From Desulfocapsaceae bacterium (lineage in GTDB: Bacteria > Desulfobacterota > Desulfobulbia > Desulfobulbales > Desulfocapsaceae), in the NCBI GenBank assembly GCA_030065655.1, contig JASJDT010000016.1, forward strand, positions 1 to 55,518: a stretch of DNA of 55,518 nt. The letters run 5' to 3'. The translations under genes and the position numbers were made by a program. The notes below the pieces were generated by a model. That model was not told where the DNA came from. It saw nothing but the letters and a program-made list of their open reading frames with translations, and did not search any database. Positions 45,669 through 54,239 of this stretch are shown here, in pieces. Numbering within the stretch: the first letter of the stretch is position 1; every line of letters begins with the position of its first letter.

Positions 45669-47675
45669 TTATACTTTGAAACTGCTGACAATCTTGTTCA
45701 ACTCATTGGAGCTGTTGAGGAGAAGTTCAGCGCTCTGCTTAACCTCATTACTACTGTCTGAAATAGATTTGGCGGCACTGGAAACCTCGGTGATGTCTTG
45801 AGTGATGTCAGCCGCCACAGTTGAACTCTGGTTGACGTTTTCGTTGACTTCCTGGATACCCTGACTTGCCTGGGAGATATTATTGGCGATCTCCTGAGTG
45901 GCCGCTGTCTGTTCTTCCACGGCAGTGGCTATGGTTCCAACGATATCGTTGACGCCACCGATGATTTTAGAAATTTCGGTAATCTCGCCTTCCGTAGACT
46001 TGGAAGTGCTTTGGACATCGTCAATCAGGTTTTTGATATCAAGGGTCGCCTCGGCCGTCTGCTTTGCCAATTCCTTAATTTCGTTGGCAACAACGGCAAA
46101 GCCTTTACCGGCCTCACCTGCCCTGGCCGCCTCGATGGTTGCATTGAGGGCGAGCAGGTTGGTCTGCTCGGAAATCTCGGTAATCGTCTCGGTTACCTTG
46201 CCGATCTTGTCGGCAGCCTCGCCCAGCTCATTCATTTTGGCGTAGGCACTGTCGGCCTGACCCACAGCCTGGGAAGAGACATTCCTGGCCTTCTCGGCAT
46301 TTTCGGCAATTTCATTGATGGTCGAACTCATCTGTTCGGCTGCGGTGGCAACCATGGAGGCGTTCGTTGCCGATTCCTCCATGGCGGCGGCAACCGTATT
46401 GAGGTTGGCGCTCATTTCCTCAGAAGCGGTGGCAACGTTGGTTGATCTTTGCGAGGTATCTTCAGCACCGCCCAGAAGGTTTGCTGAAATGCTTGAAAGT
46501 TGGTTGGAGTTGGTGGCCACACCGTTTGAATTCTCGGCAATCTGCTTGATGATGCCCTGCAGTTTCTCGAGAAAAGTGTTGAGCCAAGTGGCCATCTCGC
46601 CAACCTCATCCTTGGAGTTCACAGCTAGACGCTTGGTGAGATCGCCTTCGCCTTCAGCGATATCCTTGAGTCCAGCGACGGCATCATTGATCGGTTTGGT
46701 GATACTCTTTGAGGCGAAGAAGACCAGAACAGCGACGAATAGCTGAGAAAGCAACACTGTTAAGATCAGGCTGTTGCGAATAGTGTGGGGAGTTTCAAGA
46801 AATTCATCTTTGTCCTGGGTGACAGCAACACTCCAGCCTTTGAGCGGTACCGGGGCAAAACCTGAAATCTTCTCAGTGCCTTTGAAGACATAGTCTGCGA
46901 CCCCGGCTTGACCGCTGGTCATGGAGCTGCTAATCTCCTCCATTCCCTCGAGTGTACTTACATTCAACTCGAGAACCAGATCTTCTTTGGGATGAGCGAT
47001 GATGAGCCCATCTTTATTGATCATCCAGCCATAGCCGGTCTTGCCGATCTTTACTCCGGAAACGGCATTTATCACCGTTTCGGCTTTTATGGACATGCCG
47101 AAAACACCCAGAAATTCATTATTTGCCGATAAGACCGGGGCACAGGCCACATAGATCAGATTTCCGGTAGATTTGGACCTGACAATATCACCGATCACAG
47201 CATGTTTGGTACGCTTGGCCTCCTGGAAGTAGCCGCGCGAATTGATATTGGAGCCCTTGTATTCCTTGCCACTGGCCAGCTCTCCAGTGAGCAGCAAGCC
47301 TTCTTCATTGGTAACAAAAATACCCAGGAAGTGATCATCGAGTACTTTAAACTTTTTCTTCATTTCCTCACGGAGTAGAGCGAGTTCGGCAGAGGCAGCC
47401 TGGGAACCTTCAATTTTTACTTTTTCCAGGGTCTCTATGACGTGATACCCTGTGGCAAAAGCAGCTGCTGTTTCAGCTTGGAGCTCCATTGTCGACTCGA
47501 GGATCTCGGCAATTTCGTGCGCTTGGCCAGCGGCATTTTCGTGGCCTACTTCAAGCAGAGCATTGGTGGATTTACTGATAGAGATAAGGCCAACCACAAT
47601 CAGCGGCAGCAATACCAGAATGCAGCCGCCCGCGACCAGCCTGAAAGAGATTGATTTCATGTTCATTTTTGCCAT
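45669..47675 (-). CDS. Methyl-accepting chemotaxis protein with dCache domain
   Basis: A 668-residue chemoreceptor. TM1 near residues 8-30 ([19 protein letters not shown]); periplasmic double Cache domain (about 35-300, with [16 protein letters not shown]); TM2 ([19 protein letters not shown]); HAMP; then the signalling hairpin with the tip [19 protein letters not shown]. The C-terminal end has no CheR-tethering pentapeptide. GGGGAG precedes ATG 47675. Transcribed divergently from the REC-PAS kinase; ligand not predictable. Confidence 0.93.
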   Translation of the reverse strand: MAKMNMKSISFRLVAGGCILVLLPLIVVGLISISKSTNALLEVGHENAAGQAHEIAEILESTMELQAETAAAFATGYHVIETLEKVKIEGSQAASAELALLREEMKKKFKVLDDHFLGIFVTNEEGLLLTGELASGKEYKGSNINSRGYFQEAKRTKHAVIGDIVRSKSTGNLIYVACAPVLSANNEFLGVFGMSIKAETVINAVSGVKIGKTGYGWMINKDGLIIAHPKEDLVLELNVSTLEGMEEISSSMTSGQAGVADYVFKGTEKISGFAPVPLKGWSVAVTQDKDEFLETPHTIRNSLILTVLLSQLFVAVLVFFASKSITKPINDAVAGLKDIAEGEGDLTKRLAVNSKDEVGEMATWLNTFLEKLQGIIKQIAENSNGVATNSNQLSSISANLLGGAEDTSQRSTNVATASEEMSANLNTVAAAMEESATNASMVATAAEQMSSTINEIAENAEKARNVSSQAVGQADSAYAKMNELGEAADKIGKVTETITEISEQTNLLALNATIEAARAGEAGKGFAVVANEIKELAKQTAEATLDIKNLIDDVQSTSKSTEGEITEISKIIGGVNDIVGTIATAVEEQTAATQEIANNISQASQGIQEVNENVNQSSTVAADITQDITEVSSAAKSISDSSNEVKQSAELLLNSSNELNKIVSSFKV

Positions 47676-47858
47676 ACATACTCCCCGATTTGACGTTTTA
47701 GTTTAACATTAATTATCATTAATATTCATCCTCCCATCATATCGGCACGGCCTTTTTAAATATGAAGTATTTTTTTGAATGAAATGCATTTTATATAGAC
47801 CTGGTAAGCAATCAGGAGATTTTTAAAGCACTTAGAATAACCAAAAAAGACTGTTTAT

Positions 47859-47887
47859 TTGACAGGCATGACAGCTTGTCCTACAAT
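47859..47887 (+). promoter_or_regulatory. Sigma-70 promoter for the REC-PAS kinase operon
   Basis: A perfect -35 TTGACA (47859-47864) and -10 TACAAT (47882-47887) separated by 17 bp. Predicted start near 47894, about 110 nt before ATG 48004. Confidence 0.75.
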
Positions 47888-48003
47888 ACAAGCTGTTTTC
47901 GACACCAGAATCTCTGTTGTTTGTTTTCCTGAGTGGTGGGGAATGCTGAGGTGAAGGTGTCTGTTTCAACTATTCGTTAGTAATAAGCTGGATAAAAAGT
48001 GCC

Positions 48004-49491
48004 ATGAAGAAAATACTGGTTGTCGACAATAATCTGGTGATTCTCAAGCTCATGACGGAGTTTCTGGAGCGAAATGGTCATCAGGTAAGTTTTGCAAAGG
48101 ATGCTCTTGAGTGTCTGGACCTTCTGCATGGTTTTCGTCCCGACATCATTTTTGTCGACCTGGTCCTGCCCCGAATAGGCGGTGATGACCTCTGTCGAAT
48201 TTTACGCAGCCTCGACTACCTGAATGATTGCTACATCTGTGTAGTCTCCGCCATTGCCAAGGAGCAGGAAGTAGATTATGGCCAACTTGGTGCTGATTTC
48301 TGTATAGCCAAGGGGCCGTTCAGTGAAATGAGCCGTCATATCCTCACCGCAATTGAGGATTCTGAAAAACCAGTTGGTGAGAGGGCCATTCCTGCTGTTC
48401 ATGGTCTGGAAGGTTTGCATTCCCGTCAAATTACTCAAGAACTTTTACGCCAGAACGAGCATCATCGTTCCATTCTCGAAAGCATCGCCCAGGGAGTGGT
48501 GGAGCTTGGCGGTGAGCGTCTTGTGTATGTCAATCGACGGGCTGTGGAAATGATCGGAGAGGCAAGTGAAAAAATGCTGGGCAGGAGGGCAGAGGATGTT
48601 TTTCCAGAGATGCTGGTTGCGGCCATCAATCAATTTCCTTCGGATTATGAGGGCAAATTTCTTCCTGCTACTTCATCGGCACTGGAGATCAAAGACAAGC
48701 ATATGGTAGTGGAGAGATTTCCATTGCATAATACCAAAGAGAACCAGATTCTGGTGCTCACCGATATAACCGAAAGGAAGAAGATGGAGGCGGTCATTGA
48801 GGCAACCAACCTGACCAAGAATTTGGGCTATGTTTTTTCCGGTATACGGCACGAAATAGGAAATCCGGTGAATTCCATCAAGGTTGCTTTGAGCGTTCTT
48901 CAGCGCAATCTGCAGGAATACGATACTGCCACGGTCGCGGAGTTTGTGGACAGGTCGCTGCAGGAGATCACCAGGATTGAATATCTCCTCAAGGCCTTGA
49001 AAAACTATAGCCTATTTGAGAAGCCGGATATCCAGCAAATCGAGATTGTCGATTTCATTGAGCAGTTCATCCCTCTGGTAGAAAATGATTTTGCCAGCAA
49101 TGGGATTGAGATACAGAATTATGTTGCTGACAAGACTCTCACCGCTCTTGCAGACAGTCGGGCTTTGCATCATGTCATGCTTAATCTCATGACTAATGCG
49201 GCCGACGCGCTCGAAGACAGCGAGCGTCCCTTAATTGTTGTCAGCGTGATAAAGAACGGTTCCTGGGTTGAAATTAAAGTCAATGACAATGGCAAGGGTA
49301 TGTCACAGGTTGACCATGAAAACCTATTTAAGCCGTTTTCAACGGCAAAGACATCGGGTACCGGGCTCGGCTTGGTGATCGTGAAAAAAATGTTGACCGG
49401 CATGAATGGTGATATCGGTATAGAGAGCTACCAGGGAATCGGTACAACGGTCACCATATCTCTACCTGAGGCCAATGCGGAGAACGGATGA
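48004..49491 (+). CDS. REC-PAS sensor histidine kinase
   Basis: A 495-residue cytosolic kinase. N-terminal receiver (1-120; phospho-Asp in IIFVDLVLPRIGG), PAS (about 155-265), HisKA with GIRHEIGNPVNSIK, and HATPase_c with NDNGKGMSQ and TSGTGLGLVIV. The receiver at the front makes it responsive to another kinase. It overlaps the following sigma-54 response regulator by 4 bp (ATGA), so the two form a pair. Confidence 0.9.
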   Translation: MKKILVVDNNLVILKLMTEFLERNGHQVSFAKDALECLDLLHGFRPDIIFVDLVLPRIGGDDLCRILRSLDYLNDCYICVVSAIAKEQEVDYGQLGADFCIAKGPFSEMSRHILTAIEDSEKPVGERAIPAVHGLEGLHSRQITQELLRQNEHHRSILESIAQGVVELGGERLVYVNRRAVEMIGEASEKMLGRRAEDVFPEMLVAAINQFPSDYEGKFLPATSSALEIKDKHMVVERFPLHNTKENQILVLTDITERKKMEAVIEATNLTKNLGYVFSGIRHEIGNPVNSIKVALSVLQRNLQEYDTATVAEFVDRSLQEITRIEYLLKALKNYSLFEKPDIQQIEIVDFIEQFIPLVENDFASNGIEIQNYVADKTLTALADSRALHHVMLNLMTNAADALEDSERPLIVVSVIKNGSWVEIKVNDNGKGMSQVDHENLFKPFSTAKTSGTGLGLVIVKKMLTGMNGDIGIESYQGIGTTVTISLPEANAENG

Positions 49492-50852
49492 AAAGGACAT
49501 TACTCATTATCGATGATGACACGCTGTTTGGCGATGCTGTAGCAAAATTTTTTTTTACCAATGAAATAAGGGTGGCAACCACTCACAGTGGCAAACAGGG
49601 ACTAGCCTGGTGTGAAAAAAATGGAGCTGATGTTATCCTGCTTGATCAAAAGCTCCCCGATGGTAATGGCCTTGATCTTTGCCAACCAATTTTAGCAACC
49701 TGCGAACACGCCAAGATTATCTTTATAACTGCTTATCCCAGTTTTGATCATGCCGTTCAGGCATTACGCAACGGGGCTTATGATTATTTATCGAAACCAA
49801 TGGAGTTGGAGGAGTTGAGTGTTTCGGTTGAGCGCGCCTTTCGGACGCTGGAACTTGAACGGGTCGAGCAGATCCAGCGGTTCCAACTTGATCAGGAATC
49901 ACGGCAAAATGCCCTGATCGGCATTGAAAAAGGACTGCGCTCAATACGACAGTTGGTTGAACTGGCCTGTTCGAACCAGGCACCTGTTCTTATTACCGGT
50001 GAGACCGGTACCGGTAAAAATGTGGTTGCCAAGGCAATACATCACCAGGGGATAAAACATGCTGCCGCCTTTGTTGGTACAAACTGCGCGGCGCTGCCGG
50101 AAAATCTGATAGAATCTGAACTTTTCGGTCATGAAAAAGGAGCATTCACCGATGCATCGACGTTGAAGAAGGGAGTGTTCGAGATGGCCGATGGGGGTAC
50201 ACTCTTTCTCGATGAAGTAGGTGAAATTCCTCTGCATTTACAGTCAAAGTTGCTTGGCATTCTCGATGACGGCATTTTTCGGCGTGTTGGTGGTCAGACG
50301 GCTCAGCGGGTCGAGGTGCGGATCATAGCAGCCACCAATGTCGATCTCGAAGAAGCAATAGGGGCCGGCCGTTTTCGTGAAGATCTCTATTATCGGTTAA
50401 GCGTTATGCGTATCCATCTGCCGCCGCTGCGAGAACGTTCCGAGGATATTGAAGACTTGTGTAGACATTTTCTTCAGCAAATTGCCCCGGATCAGCATCT
50501 TTCCATTCCACCCGGAGAAATTGCCGAGCTTGCCGGCTATTCCTGGCCTGGCAATGTCAGGGAACTTAAAAATATAATCGAGCGGGCGATCATCTTGAGA
50601 TCGGATACAACTATCTATCCCGCTCAATTGATCCAGCAGAGTAACTCATCCACCTATCCTCAGCCATCCCTTGCCGCTGAGTCACCCGCGCCAATCCGTT
50701 CCCTTGCAGAGATTGAGAAAGAGTACATCAAGAAGATTTTGACAATGCTCAACCATAATCATACCCGGACTGCTAAGGCCCTGGGTATCGCTCGTTCAAC
50801 CCTTATTAGAAAGATTGAGCAATATAGTCTCAAAACAGGTGACTCAAATTAG
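49488..50852 (+). CDS. NtrC-family sigma-54 response regulator with variant GAFTDA loop
   Basis: A 454-residue regulator: receiver (phospho-Asp in VILLDQKLPDGNG), AAA+ domain (Walker A GETGTGKN, Walker B LFLDEVGE, R-finger region LYYRLSVMRIHLP) and Fis-type HTH (TRTAKALGIARSTLIRKIEQ). The sigma-54-contacting loop reads GAFTDA instead of GAFTGA. The variant occurs naturally in some activators but may alter promoter activation. Partner of the overlapping REC-PAS kinase; targets not known. Confidence 0.9.
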   Translation: MKRTLLIIDDDTLFGDAVAKFFFTNEIRVATTHSGKQGLAWCEKNGADVILLDQKLPDGNGLDLCQPILATCEHAKIIFITAYPSFDHAVQALRNGAYDYLSKPMELEELSVSVERAFRTLELERVEQIQRFQLDQESRQNALIGIEKGLRSIRQLVELACSNQAPVLITGETGTGKNVVAKAIHHQGIKHAAAFVGTNCAALPENLIESELFGHEKGAFTDASTLKKGVFEMADGGTLFLDEVGEIPLHLQSKLLGILDDGIFRRVGGQTAQRVEVRIIAATNVDLEEAIGAGRFREDLYYRLSVMRIHLPPLRERSEDIEDLCRHFLQQIAPDQHLSIPPGEIAELAGYSWPGNVRELKNIIERAIILRSDTTIYPAQLIQQSNSSTYPQPSLAAESPAPIRSLAEIEKEYIKKILTMLNHNHTRTAKALGIARSTLIRKIEQYSLKTGDSN

Positions 50853-51040
50853 GACAGTGTCTGGAAACAGGTCGCCTATTAAATTACTTAGTTTCTTCCT
50901 TTAGTTCTGCCTGAAGTTCCTAACCAATAGAAATCACTTTTGTTATTTTTTTTATTCGGACCTGCTACCCTGTGGCACGCCATCTGCAATTTCACGATGC
51001 AGGTATATGAGCGTGAATGTCCAACTTACAGAGAGAGCAT

Positions 51041-52258
51041 ATGCAGCAGGTTCTAATAGTTGATGATGAATCCAGATTGTTAGAGAGCATTGAAGCTGGG
51101 TTAGAAGATTACCAGGACCAATTCATGGTAATGACAGCCCCCAACGGGAAAGTAGCTCAGGATATCCTCGAATCCTCAGAAATAGATCTGGTGGTAACCG
51201 ACTTGCGAATGCCGGTTATGGACGGTTTTGAGCTGCTCGCCTACATTAGCCATGCTCATCCCTTCATGCCCGCTATAGTTATGACCGCCTATGCCACAGC
51301 TGAGACTGAGGAGAAGGTAAATAATTCAGGTATTTATAAACTTCTGGAAAAACCTATTGAATTTGACCGGCTGGCGGAAACTATTCTTGAAAGTCTTGAA
51401 CAGGAAAGCAGAGAAGGATCCGTGGCCGGTTTTTCCCTGGCAAATTTTCTGCAGTTGCTGGCCATGGAGCAGAAAACCTGTCTTCTTAACATAAAAAGTG
51501 AGGAGATGGATGGCTATATCTATCTCCATGGTGGTGAAATTTATACAGCCATCCTGGGAAATCTCAAGGGTGAAGAGGCACTTTTCACTTTGCTTGCAAG
51601 TGATAATGCCCGGATAATCTTTAAAAAATTACCAAAAAAGAGAATCACCCGCATGATAAATAAGCCGCTGATGTCTCTGTTGATGGAAGGCATGCAGTAC
51701 ATAGACGAGCAACAGCATTCGGCTAGTCCTCCAGGTTCATCGAAAGATGTTCACCAGAAGAAAAGCAGCACAGCCAAATCTTCTGGAAAGAATACAGCGC
51801 AGATCGATCAAACCACTGAAGCAACACAAGAATCCCTGCAACAATCTAAAAAAGGAGATATCGACATGGGAAAAGTTGAAGAAAGTTTAGGAAAACTCAA
51901 GGACGTGGATGGTTTTATGGGTGCCGGAGTATTTACGCCCAATGGTGAAATGGCTGCCGAGGTCACTAGCTCGAATTTGAAACTGGCGGAGATTGGTTCG
52001 CTGGCCAACGACGTTCTGCTCAAAGCCCAGAAAGCAACAGATGTGATGGCTGTCGGTCGGGGTAATGTCGTGCACGTCGAAGCGCCAAAAGCACATGTTT
52101 TTGCCCGATGCCTTAATGAAAATGCAGATTTTTCCAAAACAGAAGCCGGCAAAGCTCATGTGCACCTCGTCATGCTCCTTGCCAAGGATGGCAATCTGGC
52201 GATGGGAAAAATAAAGCTGGAGTCCGTCATTCAGGAGGTTGCAGCGGCATTCAGGTAA
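51041..52258 (+). CDS. REC-DUF4388-Roadblock-like protein
   Basis: A 405-residue protein. Receiver (1-115; phospho-Asp in LVVTDLRMPVMDG), a DUF4388/PATAN-like domain (about 125-225: FSLANFLQLLAMEQKTCLL, GEIYTAILGNLKGEEALF), a low-complexity linker rich in Ser/Lys/Gln, and a C-terminal alpha/beta domain (about 277-405) resembling Roadblock/LC7. ATG 51041 with GAGAGAG is preferred over ATG 51017. A strong internal ribosome site precedes ATG 51866, so the C-terminal domain may also be made alone. PATAN receivers and Roadblock proteins are linked to motility and GTPase control in other bacteria. Confidence 0.8.
   Translation: MQQVLIVDDESRLLESIEAGLEDYQDQFMVMTAPNGKVAQDILESSEIDLVVTDLRMPVMDGFELLAYISHAHPFMPAIVMTAYATAETEEKVNNSGIYKLLEKPIEFDRLAETILESLEQESREGSVAGFSLANFLQLLAMEQKTCLLNIKSEEMDGYIYLHGGEIYTAILGNLKGEEALFTLLASDNARIIFKKLPKKRITRMINKPLMSLLMEGMQYIDEQQHSASPPGSSKDVHQKKSSTAKSSGKNTAQIDQTTEATQESLQQSKKGDIDMGKVEESLGKLKDVDGFMGAGVFTPNGEMAAEVTSSNLKLAEIGSLANDVLLKAQKATDVMAVGRGNVVHVEAPKAHVFARCLNENADFSKTEAGKAHVHLVMLLAKDGNLAMGKIKLESVIQEVAAAFR
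51854..51868 (+). promoter_or_regulatory. Internal ribosome site for the Roadblock-like domain
   Basis: AAGGAG with GGAG at 51854-51857 lies 8 nt before ATG 51866, in frame, exactly at the junction between the linker and the C-terminal domain. It would yield a 130-residue free domain. Confidence 0.5.
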
Positions 52259-52373
52259 TAAAAGAAATAGCGTGGAATTTAGCCTGGTGCAGACAACCTC
52301 TGGTTGATGCACCAGGAAATCTATATTACCTCTCCTCTAGGCACTTCATCAGGAGGAGGAAATTACCGTTTTG

Positions 52374-53963
52374 CTAATATGCCGACTCCACATTTGTCAG
52401 TCTGGCAAACCAGTTTTTGGCACTTGCAATGTCGTCAGCGGTAAGCTCATGTCCTGCTGATATATCGACAACTTCAACGTGTGCTCCATTTTCTCGAAAA
52501 AGACCGATAAGTTTTTCGGTGCTCTCTGCCGGAATAATGGTATCTCTTAGGCCTCTGAGGATAAGGATGTATTTATCACTGAGATTGGGCTTATAAGAAG
52601 GTAAAAGAGGCAGCATCGGTCTAAAAAGAATTGCTGAGGTATATAATTCAGGTTGCAGGAGCAGGTTGGCAGACGCAATATTTGCGCCATTGGAATAACC
52701 TAAGGCGATAAACTTGTCCAAATGCCTTTCATACCTGGATGCCGCTGTCTTGATGAAGTCGGCAAGTTCACCGGAGCGATTGATGATATCCTGTTCATCG
52801 AGCACTCCTGGAGAGAGGCGTTTGAAAAATCTGTTCATGCCCTGCTCACTGACCCGGCCCCTGGGGCTGAGGATAGCCGTGCCTCCGCCAATTTGCTGGG
52901 CCAAAGGGATCAGATCATTTTCATCGCCCCCTGTGCCGTGCAGAGCTACGATGGTAAACGTTTTTTCAATACCATCTTCAGCTGGAATAAAGCGGTGGGT
53001 AAATTCCTGTCTGTGCAGAAGGGGTAGACGCTCTTCAATGTTCTGGCGCAGCCGCTCATATTGGGGAGGAAGCATCAGCGAATGGCCAAGCTTGTCCGGC
53101 GATTCATCGACAGCAAACCCCGGAGTGTCTGTGGCAATCTCAAAGAGGACTCCTCCCGGTTCATGGAAGTAAATCGATCTGAAGTACTGTCTATCGCGTA
53201 TCGGTGTTACTCCGAGACCACGTTCATATAACGCTTGCTGCCAGTAGGCCTGATCTTCTTCCGTCGGTGCCCGGAAAGCTATATGATGCACCGTTCCACT
53301 TCCTTGCCGACCAGGTCCAATTTCAGGACTGACAACTAAGTCATAGAAAATGCCAAGCTGTTTTGGAACAGCCGAATCATCGTTCATTGTAAACCGGTAC
53401 CTATTTGTTTCCGTACCTGTCAGCTCCATTCCCAGAGTTTCCTGTAAGAAAACAGCTGACTGCTCAAATGAACTTACCTGGGATGTTGCTGAGTGAAATC
53501 CTCTAATCCGGTATTCTCTTTCCGCTGTGGTTTGGGACGCTGAAGAAGACACCGTTTCTTGGGCAGAAGTCACAAGTTCGAGTCGAAGTCCGTCCGGATC
53601 AGCAAAACTAAGCACGGTATCGCTAAAGCGATTTTCCTGGACAGCATCAATATCGTGCCGCTTCAGCCTCTCCAACCAGTAGTCAACTGAACCCTCCGGT
53701 ATGCTGAAACCGATGGCACTGACCATTCCTGTGCCGGCATAACCTTTATTGATCCCCTCCCAGGGGAAGAAGGTCAAGATGGTTCCCGGTGTACCTGTTT
53801 TATCACCATAGTAGAGGTGGTAGGTATAGGGATCATCGAAATTGACTGTCTGTTTGACAAGATTCAATCCGAGAACATTTTCGTAAAAGCGGACGTTCAC
53901 CGAAGGCGAAGAAGCAATTGCGGTTATATGATGAATGCCTGGTATATTAGTATGTGTTTTCAT
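52374..53963 (-). CDS. Fused ring-cleaving dioxygenase and carboxylesterase (MhqO-MhqD type)
   Basis: A 529-residue fusion. Residues 1-300 carry two VOC modules (GIHHITAIASSP, HHIAFRAPTEED, VLFEIATDTPG hold the metal His/His/Glu) like hydroquinone-type extradiol dioxygenases MhqO/MhqA. Residues 325-525 are an alpha/beta esterase like MhqD with VALHGTGGDENDL, nucleophile GYSNGA, Asp in GLRDTIIP and His in SAGHELT. In Bacillus these are separate quinone-resistance genes. ATG 53963 with AAGGTG is the chosen start. Palindromes upstream resemble MhqR operators. Confidence 0.85.
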   Translation of the reverse strand: MKTHTNIPGIHHITAIASSPSVNVRFYENVLGLNLVKQTVNFDDPYTYHLYYGDKTGTPGTILTFFPWEGINKGYAGTGMVSAIGFSIPEGSVDYWLERLKRHDIDAVQENRFSDTVLSFADPDGLRLELVTSAQETVSSSASQTTAEREYRIRGFHSATSQVSSFEQSAVFLQETLGMELTGTETNRYRFTMNDDSAVPKQLGIFYDLVVSPEIGPGRQGSGTVHHIAFRAPTEEDQAYWQQALYERGLGVTPIRDRQYFRSIYFHEPGGVLFEIATDTPGFAVDESPDKLGHSLMLPPQYERLRQNIEERLPLLHRQEFTHRFIPAEDGIEKTFTIVALHGTGGDENDLIPLAQQIGGGTAILSPRGRVSEQGMNRFFKRLSPGVLDEQDIINRSGELADFIKTAASRYERHLDKFIALGYSNGANIASANLLLQPELYTSAILFRPMLPLLPSYKPNLSDKYILILRGLRDTIIPAESTEKLIGLFRENGAHVEVVDISAGHELTADDIASAKNWFARLTNVESAY

Positions 53964-53979
53964 GTTGGTCACCTTATTA

Positions 53980-53993
53980 TCTTGATTTCAAGA
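53980..53993. promoter_or_regulatory. MhqR-like operator 1
   Basis: TCTTGA-TT-TCAAGA, a perfect 6-bp inverted repeat, sits about 17 bp upstream of the dioxygenase-esterase start, overlapping the leader. The same core recurs at 54098-54131. Confidence 0.6.
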
Positions 53994-54097
53994 AAAAAAG
54001 CCATAAGGCTCTTTTTGTTATATTTTGTCTAATATTAGGTTATTAATAACTATTTAAGATTTGCTAAGCCTTGTTTTTTGTTTGTATCTTCACAATA

Positions 54098-54131
54098 ACT
54101 CTATTTGTCTTGATGTCAAGATAAATAGAGT
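54098..54131. promoter_or_regulatory. MhqR-like operator 2, 34-bp palindrome
   Basis: Two 16-bp arms, ACTCTATTTGTCTTGA and TCAAGATAAATAGAGT, face each other across TG with a single mismatch. The centre TCTTGA-TG-TCAAGA matches operator 1. The form agrees with the ATCTcGA-N2-TCgAGAT operators known for MarR-type quinone sensors (MhqR). It lies in the 270-bp gap upstream of the dioxygenase gene. Confidence 0.65.
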
Positions 54132-54239
54132 CGGGTTTTTGAACTTTTCTTAGAGCGGTTGGGGACCGTCAGGATGTGCTTGTGGTGTGTTCGATGATAT
54201 TGAAAATGAGAGTTATAAAGACCATCGGCATCGACATGA

